A stretch of 64,000 nucleotides of DNA from Desulfobacterales bacterium (GCA_026984935.1 JALSRD010000006.1:1-64000), one strand, 5' to 3'. Positions 18,654 to 28,400 are shown, numbered from the stretch's first letter. Program-made: numbers and translations. Notes: generated by a model from the sequence alone, not told the origin.

Positions 18654-18932
18654 ATGGATGTAAGCAAAGACAGATACCGCCGGCGCTGCCCGAAGCTCGG
18701 CGGCCCGGTCGCTTTTTCCTACTGCCGGAGCAGCGGAGCGTCGGAACTGCCCTGCCACAAAATCATGGACTGCTGGTGGGAAGTTTTCGACATCCATGCG
18801 TTTTTAAAACTAAACTATGCGCCGGAGCAGCTGCAAGCCTTTGCCCGGCGCAGCATACCGGAACCCAAGATCAGCAGCCTGGTCGACCTGATTGCAAAAG
18901 CCCGGCGCAGCAGCGGAACGGATGACGTCTGA
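18654..18932 (+). CDS. Small Cys-containing conserved-looking hypothetical protein
   Basis: 92 residues, 16 nt after trpB2. The layout CPKLGG-x-VAFSYCR...LPCHKIMDCWWEVFDI has four cysteines and a Trp-Trp pair, suggesting a small metal or Fe-S binding fold. The C-terminal half is helical with no motif. Family not recognised. AAAGGCGA lies upstream of the ATG. Codon use is like its neighbours, and the close spacing suggests cotranscription with trpB2 and the following hydrolase. Confidence 0.6.
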   Translation: MDVSKDRYRRRCPKLGGPVAFSYCRSSGASELPCHKIMDCWWEVFDIHAFLKLNYAPEQLQAFARRSIPEPKISSLVDLIAKARRSSGTDDV

Positions 18933-19005
18933 CCATGCGGGACCCGACCCGCTTTCTCAGGGCGCGGCGGTTCCCGCAGTGCATGAGCCGAAGAGGAGAT
19001 TTCCA

Positions 19006-19632
19006 TTGATCATTAAAAAGTTATCCGTGGGGCCGCTGATGGCCAACTGTTTCATCGTGGGATGCAAAGAAACCGGAGAAGCTGCAGTGATAGACCCGGG
19101 AGGTGAAGCCGACCGGATCCTGATGGCGCTGGCGGAATCCAAACTGACTGTAAAATACATCCTCAATACCCACGGGCACTTCGATCACGTGGGTGCCAAC
19201 GCCCGCCTGAAGCAGGCTACCGGGGCGCAGCTGCTGATCCACCGTTTGGATGCCCCCATGCTGGACCAGGTGCTGGCGGCGGCCTCCACCTTCGGGCTTG
19301 CCGCCGAAAATTCACCTGCTCCCGACCGCACCATAGAAGAGGGCGACACGGTCTCGTTCGGCAGGCTCACGTTCGACGTGATCCACACGCCCGGCCATAC
19401 ACCGGGGGGCGTGTCATTTCACAGTGACGGGCATGTTTTCGTTGGTGACACCCTCTTTGCGGGCTCCATCGGCCGTACGGATTTTCCCGGCGGCGATTAC
19501 GCAACGCTGATCGCCAGCATCCAGCAGAAGCTCTTTCGACTGGACGATGCGGTCACGGTCTACAATGGCCACGGACCGGAAACCACCATCGGCGTTGAGA
19601 AGCGCACCAATCCCTTTGCGCGGATTGTGTAA
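19006..19632 (+). CDS. Metallo-beta-lactamase-fold hydrolase (GloB/YcbL-like)
   Basis: 208 residues. The binuclear metal site is complete: THGHFDH near residue 55, a His in HTPGHTPGG, Asp in GDTLFAGSIGRTDFPGG and a final His in YNGHGPET. This pattern and length fit the glyoxalase II-like YcbL group, hydrolases of thioesters. The start is taken as TTG at 19006 because AAGAGGAGAT lies 6 nt upstream and LIIKKLSVGPLMANC is where family similarity begins; an in-frame ATG at 18922 would add 28 residues without similarity. Substrate not determinable. Confidence 0.88.
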   Translation: MIIKKLSVGPLMANCFIVGCKETGEAAVIDPGGEADRILMALAESKLTVKYILNTHGHFDHVGANARLKQATGAQLLIHRLDAPMLDQVLAAASTFGLAAENSPAPDRTIEEGDTVSFGRLTFDVIHTPGHTPGGVSFHSDGHVFVGDTLFAGSIGRTDFPGGDYATLIASIQQKLFRLDDAVTVYNGHGPETTIGVEKRTNPFARIV

Positions 19633-20125
19633 TGCAAGGCGGCATGTGATTCAGGACGGCTGGTCAACGGCAGCGATCTGTCTGCCTGGTTCGCAAGTCG
19701 GGTTTCAGGTGTCAAAACGGGGGTGCAGGCGCGCGTGCCGGGCTGCCCGGACACGGGAAAAAGGCCAACCGCTGGCAGGGGCGTAATGCACGGTGGTTGC
19801 TTTGCGGTTTGAAATTCGATATTGGCGGAAATCAAACCACGCAGGCCTAATTTCCGGGAAATGTCGAACAATGATCCCGGCACCTGATTGCCAAACGTCA
19901 GCCGCTGAAACCCGACACCCGGCCCACCCTTTCGTTCCCCGTTTCAGCCAAGCGCTAACTTTTTTTAAGCCGACTGCCGGCTTTTCCCGACGCCTGCCGC
20001 GCGGCAGTCCCTCAACGCCCTACAGCGCCCTCGCGCTCCCCATTTCTGCCAGCTACCGACTGGTACGTTGCCGACACCCCGCGTCCATCATAAAGCCGCG
20101 GCTTCGATGCACATCCCCGGCATGG
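19633..20125. other. Intergenic region between convergent hydrolase and mltF
   Basis: 493 bp between convergent genes. Open frames here lack start signals and family similarity. Weak inverted repeats occur (for example AAGCC-GC-GGCTT near 20094-20105, which could end the minus-strand mltF), but no RNA gene or known repeat was recognised. Confidence 0.4.
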
Positions 20126-21532
20126 TCAGGATGGCCGCAGAGGATAGCTGACGTCCCGGTGCCTGAGGATATCGTAGTAGATGCGGATTTTTTTGACGAA
20201 AGCGATGGGCTCGGATCCGCGGCAGTACCCGTAGATGGCATCCTGGAAGTATTTTTGGCGGCTCAGCAAAGGCAGTGTGCGCATCAGTGATTCCCAGCGG
20301 TTGGGGTCGAGGTTCTGTCTGCGGGCCAGGTTGCGGGCGTCCAAGATGTGGCCCTGGCCGATATTGTAGGCGGCCAAGGCAATGTAGAGCCGGGCCGGAT
20401 AGGCGGCCTTGTCGTAGAAAGCATAGAAGTTCATCAGGTGCCGTACGCCGGCCCGGATGTTTTCAGCCGGGTTGAAGATATCGCTTACGCCGAATTTGGC
20501 GGCGGTTTCAGGCATCAGTTGCATGAGGCCCAAGGCGCCGGCTGTACTGACGGCGCGTGGATCGAAATGCGATTCCTGGTAGATCAGGGCGGTCAGCAGG
20601 CGCCAGTCGAGGTTGTAGCGCACGGCGGTTTCCTGGATGATGGCCCGGTAGCGCGGCAGCCGTTCCCGGATGAGGCGGTAAAAGGCGTCGATGTCGGTGG
20701 GATCGTAGAGGTCGACATTGGCATAGTAGCGGTTGTAGATTTTGTCGAAAGTGCCGTTGCCGCGGATGGTGTCGAAAAAGCGGTTGGCTTTTTCAATAAG
20801 CGCGTGTGCTCCCGGATGAAAAGCCCAGCCGAGCACCTGGCGGCCGGAAATGGCCCCGGCGATACGCACTGCGGGATAGTAGCGGCGGTTGAGTTTGGCG
20901 ATGTTGCTGTCGGCAATGGTGGCCTCGATTTTGCCTTCGGCAACCTGCCGGATCAATTCTTCGGTGGGGGTGTCCACGTGCAGCCGTATGCCGACGGCAA
21001 TGCCGTGCTGCCTGAGGATCTCCAGCTGACGCTGGTAGGATGTCCCCGTGCGCACGTCGACGATCCTGCCGGCGAGGTCCGCGGCGGTCTGGATACGGTG
21101 GTTTTTGCGCTGCACGATGATCTGCTGCTGAATCTGCATGTAGCCTTCTGAAAAGCGTATGCGACGTTCTCTATGGGGCGTGATCGTCATGCTGGCAGCG
21201 ATGAAATCGCCCTTCCCACCGAGCAGATCCGGAATCATCTGGTCCCACCTGTGCGCTACGCGCACCTGCAGGGCAACTCCCAGAAAACGGGCAAAAGCCT
21301 TGGCCAGATCGTATTCGAACCCCATCGGCCGGTCCCTGTAAAGGTAGTAGCAGTGTGCGTTGTTGCGTGTAATGACGGTGATTTTACCTGCGCGGTAGAT
21401 GTCCTGCAGGGAGCGGTAAGGCGGTTTTTCGTGGCAGGCGCCGAGGATCAAGGCGGCGGCCAGCAGCAGGCCGCCGACAGCCCATAAAGCCCGGCGGGCA
21501 TGAACGCTATGCGCAGAAAGGGGCTTTTTCAT
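20126..21532 (-). CDS. mltF: Membrane-bound lytic murein transglycosylase F
   Basis: 468 residues from the ATG at 21532. Lipoprotein-type signal: MKKP, hydrophobic core and lipobox LGAC near residue 33. Residues about 45-280 are a solute-binding-protein-like (SBP type 3) regulatory domain. Residues about 300-440 are an SLT lytic transglycosylase domain with catalytic Glu in YQESHFDPRAVS, then GALGLMQLMPETA and AAYNIGQGH. This two-domain layout is that of MltF, which cleaves peptidoglycan with anhydromuramyl formation. It is transcribed alone on the minus strand and divergent from ispG. Confidence 0.93.
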   Translation of the reverse strand: MKKPLSAHSVHARRALWAVGGLLLAAALILGACHEKPPYRSLQDIYRAGKITVITRNNAHCYYLYRDRPMGFEYDLAKAFARFLGVALQVRVAHRWDQMIPDLLGGKGDFIAASMTITPHRERRIRFSEGYMQIQQQIIVQRKNHRIQTAADLAGRIVDVRTGTSYQRQLEILRQHGIAVGIRLHVDTPTEELIRQVAEGKIEATIADSNIAKLNRRYYPAVRIAGAISGRQVLGWAFHPGAHALIEKANRFFDTIRGNGTFDKIYNRYYANVDLYDPTDIDAFYRLIRERLPRYRAIIQETAVRYNLDWRLLTALIYQESHFDPRAVSTAGALGLMQLMPETAAKFGVSDIFNPAENIRAGVRHLMNFYAFYDKAAYPARLYIALAAYNIGQGHILDARNLARRQNLDPNRWESLMRTLPLLSRQKYFQDAIYGYCRGSEPIAFVKKIRIYYDILRHRDVSYPLRPS

Positions 21533-21629
21533 GGGTGCACAGGTACACACCGGGCGCCCGCACCGCCGGCGATCCGGCGCAGCAGGCATCCCGACGGCGG
21601 TTTGCGGGAGTAAACATGCAGTTTTATAT

Positions 21630-21658
21630 TTGAATTTGGTTTCACTTTGCCCTATACT
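21630..21658 (+). promoter_or_regulatory. Sigma-70-type promoter of ispG
   Basis: TTGAAT (21630-21635), 17-nt spacer, TATACT (21653-21658), placed 40 nt before the ispG start. Confidence 0.65.
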
Positions 21659-21697
21659 AGTAATTTTGGGGAAATGCTAAATCTCTAAAGGCCTCTA

Positions 21698-22813
21698 ATG
21701 CAAAACAACATCATACGCAAAGCCACGCGCCAGATCAAGGTCGGAAAGGTGAAGGTCGGTGGGCAGGCGCCCATCGTCGTTCAGTCGATGACCAATACGC
21801 CGACCCAGGATGTGGCTGCAACGGTCCGCCAGATTAAAGATCTGGAGGCCGCCGGCTGCGAAATCGTCCGCGTTGCCGTACCGGACAGCCAGGCGGCGGC
21901 CGCCCTAGCGGCCATCAGGGCGCAAATCACGATTCCGTTGATTGCCGATATCCACTTCGACCATCGCTTGGCCATAGCGGCGGCCGAGGCCGGCGCCGAC
22001 GGCCTGCGCATCAACCCCGGCAACATCGGCAGCCACCGCCGTGTGCAGGCGGTGGTCGACTGTGCCGGCGCACACCGGATTCCCATTCGCATCGGAGTGA
22101 ATTCCGGATCACTGGAAAAGGACATTCTGGCAAAACACGGCGGCGTTACGGCCCAGGCCATGGTGGAAAGCACCCTGCGCAACATCGATCTGGTAAAGTC
22201 CATGGGGTTTGAGGCCATCAAGGTCTCCCTGAAGGCCTCGGACGTGCAGCGTACATTGGCGGCCTACCGGCTGCTGGCTGCAAAAACCGACGTGCCCCTG
22301 CATGTCGGGGTGACCGAGGCCGGCGGGCTTTACGCCGGCATCGTCAAGTCTTCGCTGGGTATCGGGATGCTGCTGGCCGACGGCATCGGCGATACGCTGC
22401 GGGTCTCCCTGACCCGGGACCCGGTCGAGGAAGTGCGTGTGGCCTATGAAATTCTGCGAGCGCTGGATATCCGACACCGTGGGCCGGAGATTATTTCCTG
22501 CCCCACCTGCGGGCGCACGCGCATCGACTTGTTCGATATTGTGGCACGGATCGAACAGGCGCTTTTAAAAAAGACGGTGCCGGTTAAAATCGCCGTTATG
22601 GGTTGTGTGGTCAACGGTCCCGGCGAGGCCCGCGAAGCGGATATCGGCATTGCGGGCGGCGACGGCAAGGGGGTTTTGTTCAAACGCGGCAGAATCGTCA
22701 AATCGTTTCCCCAGAAACAGCTGGTGCGTGTCCTGCTCGAGGCGGTGGAAGATTTTGAACGCGAGGGGGCGGACAGCGCCCAAAAGCATTCCGAAGGCAA
22801 TAAAAATAAATGA
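21698..22813 (+). CDS. ispG: 4-hydroxy-3-methylbut-2-enyl diphosphate synthase (flavodoxin/ferredoxin type)
   Basis: [4Fe-4S] enzyme of the MEP isoprenoid pathway converting methylerythritol cyclodiphosphate to HMBPP. 371 residues, the length of the standard bacterial form without the plant-type insert. N-terminal TIM barrel (QSMTNTPTQDV, ADIHFDHRLA, RINPGNIG) and a C-terminal Fe-S domain with cluster ligands in SCPTCGRT and MGCVVNGPGEA. A good promoter and AAAGG precede it; proS follows 45 nt later. Confidence 0.96.
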   Translation: MQNNIIRKATRQIKVGKVKVGGQAPIVVQSMTNTPTQDVAATVRQIKDLEAAGCEIVRVAVPDSQAAAALAAIRAQITIPLIADIHFDHRLAIAAAEAGADGLRINPGNIGSHRRVQAVVDCAGAHRIPIRIGVNSGSLEKDILAKHGGVTAQAMVESTLRNIDLVKSMGFEAIKVSLKASDVQRTLAAYRLLAAKTDVPLHVGVTEAGGLYAGIVKSSLGIGMLLADGIGDTLRVSLTRDPVEEVRVAYEILRALDIRHRGPEIISCPTCGRTRIDLFDIVARIEQALLKKTVPVKIAVMGCVVNGPGEAREADIGIAGGDGKGVLFKRGRIVKSFPQKQLVRVLLEAVEDFEREGADSAQKHSEGNKNK

Positions 22814-22858
22814 GAAGCGCGCCGGGTGCAAGGCGCTGCAACAGGAAGGAATTGAAAG

Positions 22859-24376
22859 ATGGCAAAACAATCAAAGTCAGCCATTGAACCCACCCGCGAA
22901 CAGGATTACCCGGAGTGGTATCAACAGGTGGTCAGGGCTTCGGACCTGGCTGAAAAATCACCGGTGCGCGGTTGCATGGTGATCAAACCCTGGGGGTATG
23001 CCCTGTGGGAGAACATGGTCCGCATCCTGGACCGCATGTTCAAGGCCACGGGGGTCAAAAACGCCTATTTCCCGCTCTTTATCCCCTTGAGTTTCCTTGA
23101 GAAAGAGGCCCAGCACGTCGAAGGTTTCGCCACCGAGTGCGCGGTGGTTACACATCACCGGCTGGAAAAAAGCCCCGACGGACTGGTTCCGGCCGGAAAA
23201 CTGCAGGAACCGCTGATCGTGCGGCCCACGTCTGAGACCATCATCGGAGATGCCTTTTCAAAGTGGGTCAGCAGCTACCGGGACCTGCCGCTTCTGATCA
23301 ATCAATGGGCCAACGTGGTGCGCTGGGAGATGCGTACGCGCATGTTTCTAAGGACCAGTGAGTTCCTCTGGCAGGAGGGGCACACCGCCCACGCCAGCGA
23401 GGCCGAGGCCGTTGAACGGACACGCCAGATGCTGGATGTATATACCGATTTTGTGGAAAACGAACTGGCCATCCCGGTGATCAAGGGCCGCAAAACGGCG
23501 GCGGAAACCTTTCCGGGGGCTGTGGATACCTTCTGCATCGAGGCCATGATGCAGGACCGCAAGGCCCTGCAGAGCGGGACTTCTCATTTCCTGGGGCAGA
23601 ATTTTGCGCGTGCCTCGGGCATCAAATTTCAATCCCGGGATGAAAAAGAGGCCTATGCCTGGACGACCTCCTGGGGCGTGTCCACGCGCCTGGTGGGCGG
23701 CATCATTATGAGCCACGGTGACGATGACGGCATTATCCTGCCGCCGCGGGTGGCTTCCGCGCATGTCGTACTGCTGCCCATTTTGCGCAAAAATGCGGAT
23801 GCGGCGGCGGTGATGGAGTATACCGGCAAGCTGGCGGATGCCTTGCGCCGGGTGCGCTACCATGGCCGCTTTTTGACGGTTGAAATCGACGACCGGCCTG
23901 TGGGCGGCAGCCGCGGCTGGGACTGGATCAAAAAGGGGATTCCGCTGCGGGTGGAAATCGGGCCGCGCGACATTGCCCAAAATGCCGTTTTCGTCGGCCG
24001 CCGGGACCGCGCCGTAAATGCAAAAACATCGCTGAGCAGGCGGCAGTTCCTGGATACGGTTTGCGAAATTTTGGATGACATTCAGCACAACCTGTTCGAG
24101 CGAGCGCGCGCTTTCAGAAAAAGGCACACACTGCCCGTTGACGACCGGCGCGAGTTTTATGATTTTTTTACGCCCGCCAACCCCGCGCGGCCTGAAATCC
24201 ACGGCGGTTTCGCCCTGTCGCACTGGTGTGGTGCGGCCGACTGCGAAGCCAGGATCAAAGAAGACCTGCGCGTGACGATTCGCTGTATCCCCCTTGAAAA
24301 CCAGGACGCCGCCGGGAACTGTATCTGCTGTGGCAAGCCCTCGCCGCAGCGGGTGGTTTTTGCCAAAGCCTATTAG
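22859..24376 (+). CDS. proS: Prolyl-tRNA synthetase, archaeal/eukaryote-like (type without bacterial insertion domain)
   Basis: Class II synthetase charging tRNA(Pro). 505 residues. N-terminus EQDYPEWYQQVVRASDLAE and class II motifs RPTSETIIGDAFSKW and EFLWQEGHTAHA follow the archaeal/eukaryotic ProRS pattern. There is no INS editing domain of about 180 residues, which the longer bacterial type has. The C-terminal domain carries zinc-type cysteines (WCGAADC...CICCG), also an archaeal-type feature. ATG at 22859 has GGAAGGAA upstream. Confidence 0.95.
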   Translation: MAKQSKSAIEPTREQDYPEWYQQVVRASDLAEKSPVRGCMVIKPWGYALWENMVRILDRMFKATGVKNAYFPLFIPLSFLEKEAQHVEGFATECAVVTHHRLEKSPDGLVPAGKLQEPLIVRPTSETIIGDAFSKWVSSYRDLPLLINQWANVVRWEMRTRMFLRTSEFLWQEGHTAHASEAEAVERTRQMLDVYTDFVENELAIPVIKGRKTAAETFPGAVDTFCIEAMMQDRKALQSGTSHFLGQNFARASGIKFQSRDEKEAYAWTTSWGVSTRLVGGIIMSHGDDDGIILPPRVASAHVVLLPILRKNADAAAVMEYTGKLADALRRVRYHGRFLTVEIDDRPVGGSRGWDWIKKGIPLRVEIGPRDIAQNAVFVGRRDRAVNAKTSLSRRQFLDTVCEILDDIQHNLFERARAFRKRHTLPVDDRREFYDFFTPANPARPEIHGGFALSHWCGAADCEARIKEDLRVTIRCIPLENQDAAGNCICCGKPSPQRVVFAKAY

Positions 24377-24463
24377 ATGATATCCGGGGCGGCGCACGGC
24401 AGCTTTTCGAAGACATACGCTGCAGGCAAACGGCAGGGCGCAGAGGCCGGTTGAAGATATCTG

Positions 24464-26611
24464 ATGATCCGCATCAACGACATCATTGAAAAGGTAGTGG
24501 CACACAACCCGAAGGCCGATGTCGACCTGATCAACCAGGCCTATGTATATTCGGCCCGGGTGCATGCCGGTCAGGTGCGTCTCAGCGGCGAGCCTTACCT
24601 TTCGCATCCGCTGGAGGTTGCCCATATCCTGGCTCAGATGAAGCTCGATACCGTGAGTATCGCCGCCGGACTGCTGCATGACGTGGTTGAGGATACGCAC
24701 GCCACGGAGGTGGAAATCGGCGAGATCTTCGGCTCTGAAGTGCAGCATATCGTTGCCGGTGTCACCAAACTGAGCACATTGACATTCGCCAGTTCGCGTC
24801 AGCGCCAGGCCGAGAGTATCCGCAAGATGCTGTTGGCCATGGCCGACGATATCCGGGTCATTTTGATCAAGCTGGCCGATCGGCTGCACAACATGCGTAC
24901 GCTGCGTTTCCACAGCCAGGAGGGCAAACGCCGGAAAATCGCCCAGGAAACCCTCGACATTTACGCCCCCATCGCTTCGCGGCTCGGTATCTACTGGATC
25001 AAGAGCGAGCTTGAAGACATCTCCTTCATGTACCTGCAGCCGGAAGCCTATGAACGCATCAAAGGACTGGTGGCCAAGGACCGTGAGCAGCGGGAGGCCT
25101 ACATCCAGGAGGTCAAGCAGCTGATCAAGGGAAAGATGGCGGAAAACCATCTGGAATGCAGCGTGACCGGGCGTTACAAGCGTTTTTACAGCATTTACCA
25201 CAAGATGCTCAGCCAGAACCTGGATTTCGAAGAAGTCTATGACATCATTGCCTTTCGGATCATTCTCGACACCATTCCGCAGTGCTACGAGGCCTTGGGT
25301 CACGTGCACGCCATGTGGAAGCCCATCGATTACAAATTTAAAGATTACATCGGGCGGCCCAAGCCCAACATGTACCAGTCCCTGCATACTACGGTGATCG
25401 GTCCCCGGGGTGAACGTGTGGAAATCCAGATCCGCACACACGAAATGGACCGGGTCGCCGAATCCGGAATCGCCGCCCATTGGAGTTACAAAGAGGGCCG
25501 AAGCATCGATGAAACGGCCAGCCAGCGTTTCGCCTGGATTCAGAGCATCGTCGAAAACCAGGAGAACATCCGCGATCCCAATGAATTTCTGGAAAATGTG
25601 CGCATCGACCTCTTCCCGGACGAGGTCTACGTCTTCACGCCCCAGGGCGACATCAAATCCCTGCCCAGGGGGGCCACACCGGTGGATTTTGCCTACCTGA
25701 TCCACACCGAGGTCGGCCACCGGTGCACCGGGGCCAAGGTCAACGGCCGCATGGTGCCGCTGAAGTATGAACTCAAGACCGGTGATATCGTGGAGATTCT
25801 TACCGCCAAAAATCACCATCCCAGCAAAGACTGGATCAAATTCGTCAGGACCGTCAAGGCGCGTTCCAGGATCCGGCAGTGGATCAAAATCCAGGAGCGG
25901 CAGCGCAGCCTGACGCTGGGGCGCGAGATGTGCGAAAAGGCCTTTCAGAAAGAGGGTCTCAGCTTCAATGCCTTTCTGAAATCGGAAAAACTGCCGGAGA
26001 TTGTTCAGAGCCTGGGTTTCAAGAGTGCCGACGACCTGATCGCCAGCGTGGGATACGGCAAGAACACGCCGCTTCAGATCATCCGCAAGTACATGCCCAA
26101 ACCCGGCAGCGCGGATGACGGGAGTTCCATTTTTAACAAACTGATCGGAAAGGTCCGCCGGAAAAAGGCTAGAGACGGCATACTGGTCAAGGGCCTGGAT
26201 GACATCCTGGTAAAGTTCGGAAAATGCTGTCGTCCGGTTCCCGGCGATCCGATTACCGGCTATATCACCCAGGGGTTCGGGGTGACGGTGCACCGCAGCA
26301 GTTGCAAAAATGCGCTGAAGATGAATCCCGAGCGGCAGATCGAGGTGCAGTGGAGCGATGCGGTCACCGACACCTATCCCGTCAAGATCAGGGTCAGTTC
26401 TTACGACCGCATGGGCCTTTTGGCCGACGTCGCCGCCGCCATTGCCAAGCACAACGCCAATATCTTGAATGCCAACACCTCGGTACGCGACAACAAGGTG
26501 GTCGACAGCCAGTTCACCATTGCCGTCAAAGACACGGCGCATCTGAACCAGGTGCTGGCCGAAATCAGGAAGGTCAAGCGGATTCTGGATGTGAAGCGGC
26601 TGGATATCTGA
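24464..26611 (+). CDS. Bifunctional (p)ppGpp synthetase/hydrolase (Rel/SpoT)
   Basis: Stringent-response enzyme that makes and degrades (p)ppGpp. 715 residues with all domains: HD hydrolase about 25-180 with intact HDVVEDT; synthetase about 235-345 with GRYKRFYSIYHKM and YQSLHTTVIG; TGS about 390-450 (DEVYVFTPQGDIKSLPRG); C-terminal ACT about 640-715. Both catalytic halves look intact, and the synthetase loop KFKDYI is basic as in bifunctional Rel/SpoT rather than RelA. It lies 87 nt after proS. Confidence 0.95.
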   Translation: MIRINDIIEKVVAHNPKADVDLINQAYVYSARVHAGQVRLSGEPYLSHPLEVAHILAQMKLDTVSIAAGLLHDVVEDTHATEVEIGEIFGSEVQHIVAGVTKLSTLTFASSRQRQAESIRKMLLAMADDIRVILIKLADRLHNMRTLRFHSQEGKRRKIAQETLDIYAPIASRLGIYWIKSELEDISFMYLQPEAYERIKGLVAKDREQREAYIQEVKQLIKGKMAENHLECSVTGRYKRFYSIYHKMLSQNLDFEEVYDIIAFRIILDTIPQCYEALGHVHAMWKPIDYKFKDYIGRPKPNMYQSLHTTVIGPRGERVEIQIRTHEMDRVAESGIAAHWSYKEGRSIDETASQRFAWIQSIVENQENIRDPNEFLENVRIDLFPDEVYVFTPQGDIKSLPRGATPVDFAYLIHTEVGHRCTGAKVNGRMVPLKYELKTGDIVEILTAKNHHPSKDWIKFVRTVKARSRIRQWIKIQERQRSLTLGREMCEKAFQKEGLSFNAFLKSEKLPEIVQSLGFKSADDLIASVGYGKNTPLQIIRKYMPKPGSADDGSSIFNKLIGKVRRKKARDGILVKGLDDILVKFGKCCRPVPGDPITGYITQGFGVTVHRSSCKNALKMNPERQIEVQWSDAVTDTYPVKIRVSSYDRMGLLADVAAAIAKHNANILNANTSVRDNKVVDSQFTIAVKDTAHLNQVLAEIRKVKRILDVKRLDI

Positions 26612-26796
26612 GGCGCCGGCGGGGGATGCGGACAGGATCAAAGCGCGCAGGCAAAAAAACTGCAAGTCGGGCTGCCGTAAATTGCGTCCGGCCGTATTGG
26701 GAATCCACAACCGGGCGGCGTCTTGGTACGTGTGCACCTGCCGTGCGGGCGTGGCAACGGTAGCGAAAAGGGAGGATCTACGGCGGCGGGAGTCCC

Positions 26797-26988
26797 CTAG
26801 GGCGCTTTGACCACACGGCCGGACTTGATGCAGCTGGTGCAGATCACGATTTTTTTGACCTGCCCGTCGCGCAGCGTCCGAACGCGCTGCAGGTTGGGTT
26901 TAAAGCGGCGTTTGTTTACATTGTGAGCATGACTGACGTTGTTCCCGGTAAGCGGCTTTTTGCCGCAGATTTCACATATTCTGGACAT
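26797..26988 (-). CDS. rpmB: 50S ribosomal protein L28
   Basis: 63 residues, family length. [12 protein letters not shown], then [14 protein letters not shown] and a C-terminal [10 protein letters not shown], giving the zinc-binding four-Cys form of L28. GAGGAGT precedes the ATG. It is convergent with rel/spoT. Confidence 0.95.
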   Translation of the reverse strand: MSRICEICGKKPLTGNNVSHAHNVNKRRFKPNLQRVRTLRDGQVKKIVICTSCIKSGRVVKAP

Positions 26989-27124
26989 GTTGGCGACTCC
27001 TCATCCGAAACACGGAATTTCCCGTATTTTCCGCATATATTCAAAAGGTGGCCTTTTACCGCAATTTTGCGTGTGTGTAAAGCTTTTTCCCCGGGCGGCA
27101 GAGATTTTGTTTTTTTCATGACCC

Positions 27125-27838
27125 CTAGCTCTGGTCGTCCGCCAGCACAGCCTGGCACAGACGGATATACCGCAGGGCTTCATTGTGATAGCCCACATCC
27201 GGGAACTTCGTCAGCACGGTTTTGAAGCGGTGCAACGCGGCGCGGTAATGTTTGGCTTTATAATAGAACTTGCCCACATATACCTCATGTCCGGCAATGC
27301 TTTTCAGGCATTTGCTGATATGCGGTTGCGCCCGGATGGCGTAGACATTGCCCGGGAAACGGCTCGTCAGGCGTCTGAATATCTTTATCGCTTTGCGGGC
27401 AGGTGTCTGATCGCGGTCCACGGTGTCGATTTGCTCGAAATAGCACATGCCCGCCTGATAAATGACATAGGGGATGGCTTCGTTGCGCGGGTGCAGGTTT
27501 TCAAAAGACTGGTAGGCGTACACCGCTTCTTCGTAATTTCCCAGCTTGTAGTTGGCGTCGGCGATTTTCAGCTCGGCAAGCATGGCGTACTTGCTGAAAG
27601 GGTACCAGTCCTTCAAGTGTTCGAAGGCTTTGATGGCATCCTTATAGTTCTTGCTCTTGTAGGCATCCATCCCGTCGCTGGCAAGCTCGGGGGCAGACTT
27701 TTCGATGTCGGGCCGGAACCAGGAACAGCCCGCCAGTCCGAACAGGACTGCGATGACCAAACCGGCGGCGACAGTTGACGCGCATCGCCGTGCGGCTTTT
27801 GGCCGGTCGATAGGGGCAGCTGGCGGTGCAATCGGCAT
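27125..27838 (-). CDS. bamD: Outer-membrane assembly lipoprotein BamD
   Basis: 237 residues from the ATG at 27838 (AAAGGACG upstream). Lipoprotein signal with lipobox GLAGC; the mature part begins CSWFRPD. Residues about 60-230 hold TPR-like helical repeats (YKDAIKAFEHLKDWYPFS, NYEEAVYAYQSFENLHP, HYRAALHRFKTVLTKFP), the YfiO/BamD pattern. The protein helps BamA insert beta-barrels in the outer membrane, so the organism is diderm. The frame continues 51 codons upstream without family similarity. Confidence 0.9.
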   Translation of the reverse strand: MPIAPPAAPIDRPKAARRCASTVAAGLVIAVLFGLAGCSWFRPDIEKSAPELASDGMDAYKSKNYKDAIKAFEHLKDWYPFSKYAMLAELKIADANYKLGNYEEAVYAYQSFENLHPRNEAIPYVIYQAGMCYFEQIDTVDRDQTPARKAIKIFRRLTSRFPGNVYAIRAQPHISKCLKSIAGHEVYVGKFYYKAKHYRAALHRFKTVLTKFPDVGYHNEALRYIRLCQAVLADDQS

Positions 27839-28001
27839 TTGAATTCGTCCTTTCGGTGGCAGGTACCGGAACGCCATCGGAGGGGGCAGCGGTTTTTGCG
27901 GCTCCGGGGAATCATTGCCGGATGTCCGCTTCCCGGGCGGACCGTGTGTCACGGGCGTGCAGTGCGCGCAACCGGTCCCGGATGGTTGCAACCTGCCGAA
28001 A

Positions 28002-28328
28002 TCATAGCAGGTTGTTCAATGTTTCCTCCAATTTTGATTTGGCCACGATTCCAACGATCTGGTCCTGGAGTTTGCCGTCCTTGAATACAATCAGCGTCGG
28101 GATGGCCTTAATGCCGTATTTGCTCGGTGTGACCGGGTTGTCGTCCACATTGCATTTCACGAATTTAACTTTGTCACCAAAGCTGCCGGCCAGATCTTCT
28201 ACCACCGGTCCGATGGCCTTGCAGGGGCCGCACCAGGGCGCCCAGAAATCGACCAGCACCGGCTTGTCGTGCTGCAGAACCTCGGATTCAAAACTGCTGT
28301 CATCAATTTCGACTACATTCTTTGCCAT
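28002..28328 (-). CDS. trxA: Thioredoxin
   Basis: 108 residues, standard size. Active site WCGPC at residues 32-36, cis-Pro in AIPTLIVF. Reduces disulfides of many cytoplasmic proteins. ATG at 28328 has AGAAAGGACG upstream; a longer frame is rejected because it runs through the promoter. Confidence 0.96.
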   Translation of the reverse strand: MAKNVVEIDDSSFESEVLQHDKPVLVDFWAPWCGPCKAIGPVVEDLAGSFGDKVKFVKCNVDDNPVTPSKYGIKAIPTLIVFKDGKLQDQIVGIVAKSKLEETLNNLL

Positions 28329-28371
28329 GGCGGTGCCGTCCTTTCTATGGGAAGTGTAAACAGTAAGTCGG

Positions 28372-28400
28372 ATTATAGTTACCGTCAAAGGGATTGTCAA
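28372..28400 (-). promoter_or_regulatory. Perfect consensus sigma-70 promoter of trxA
   Basis: On the minus strand TTGACA (complement of 28395-28400), exactly 17 nt, TATAAT (complement of 28372-28377), 43 nt upstream of the trxA start. Both hexamers match the consensus completely. Confidence 0.85.

Noticed and set aside
19793-20290. Open frame of 165 codons at the 3' side of mltF
   Set aside because: No ribosome binding site, composition unlike neighbours, overlaps the mltF coding region.
23348-26737. A very long open frame (over 1,100 codons) antisense to proS and rel/spoT
   Set aside because: It mirrors the codon pattern of two well-identified genes, has no family similarity and no ribosome binding site.
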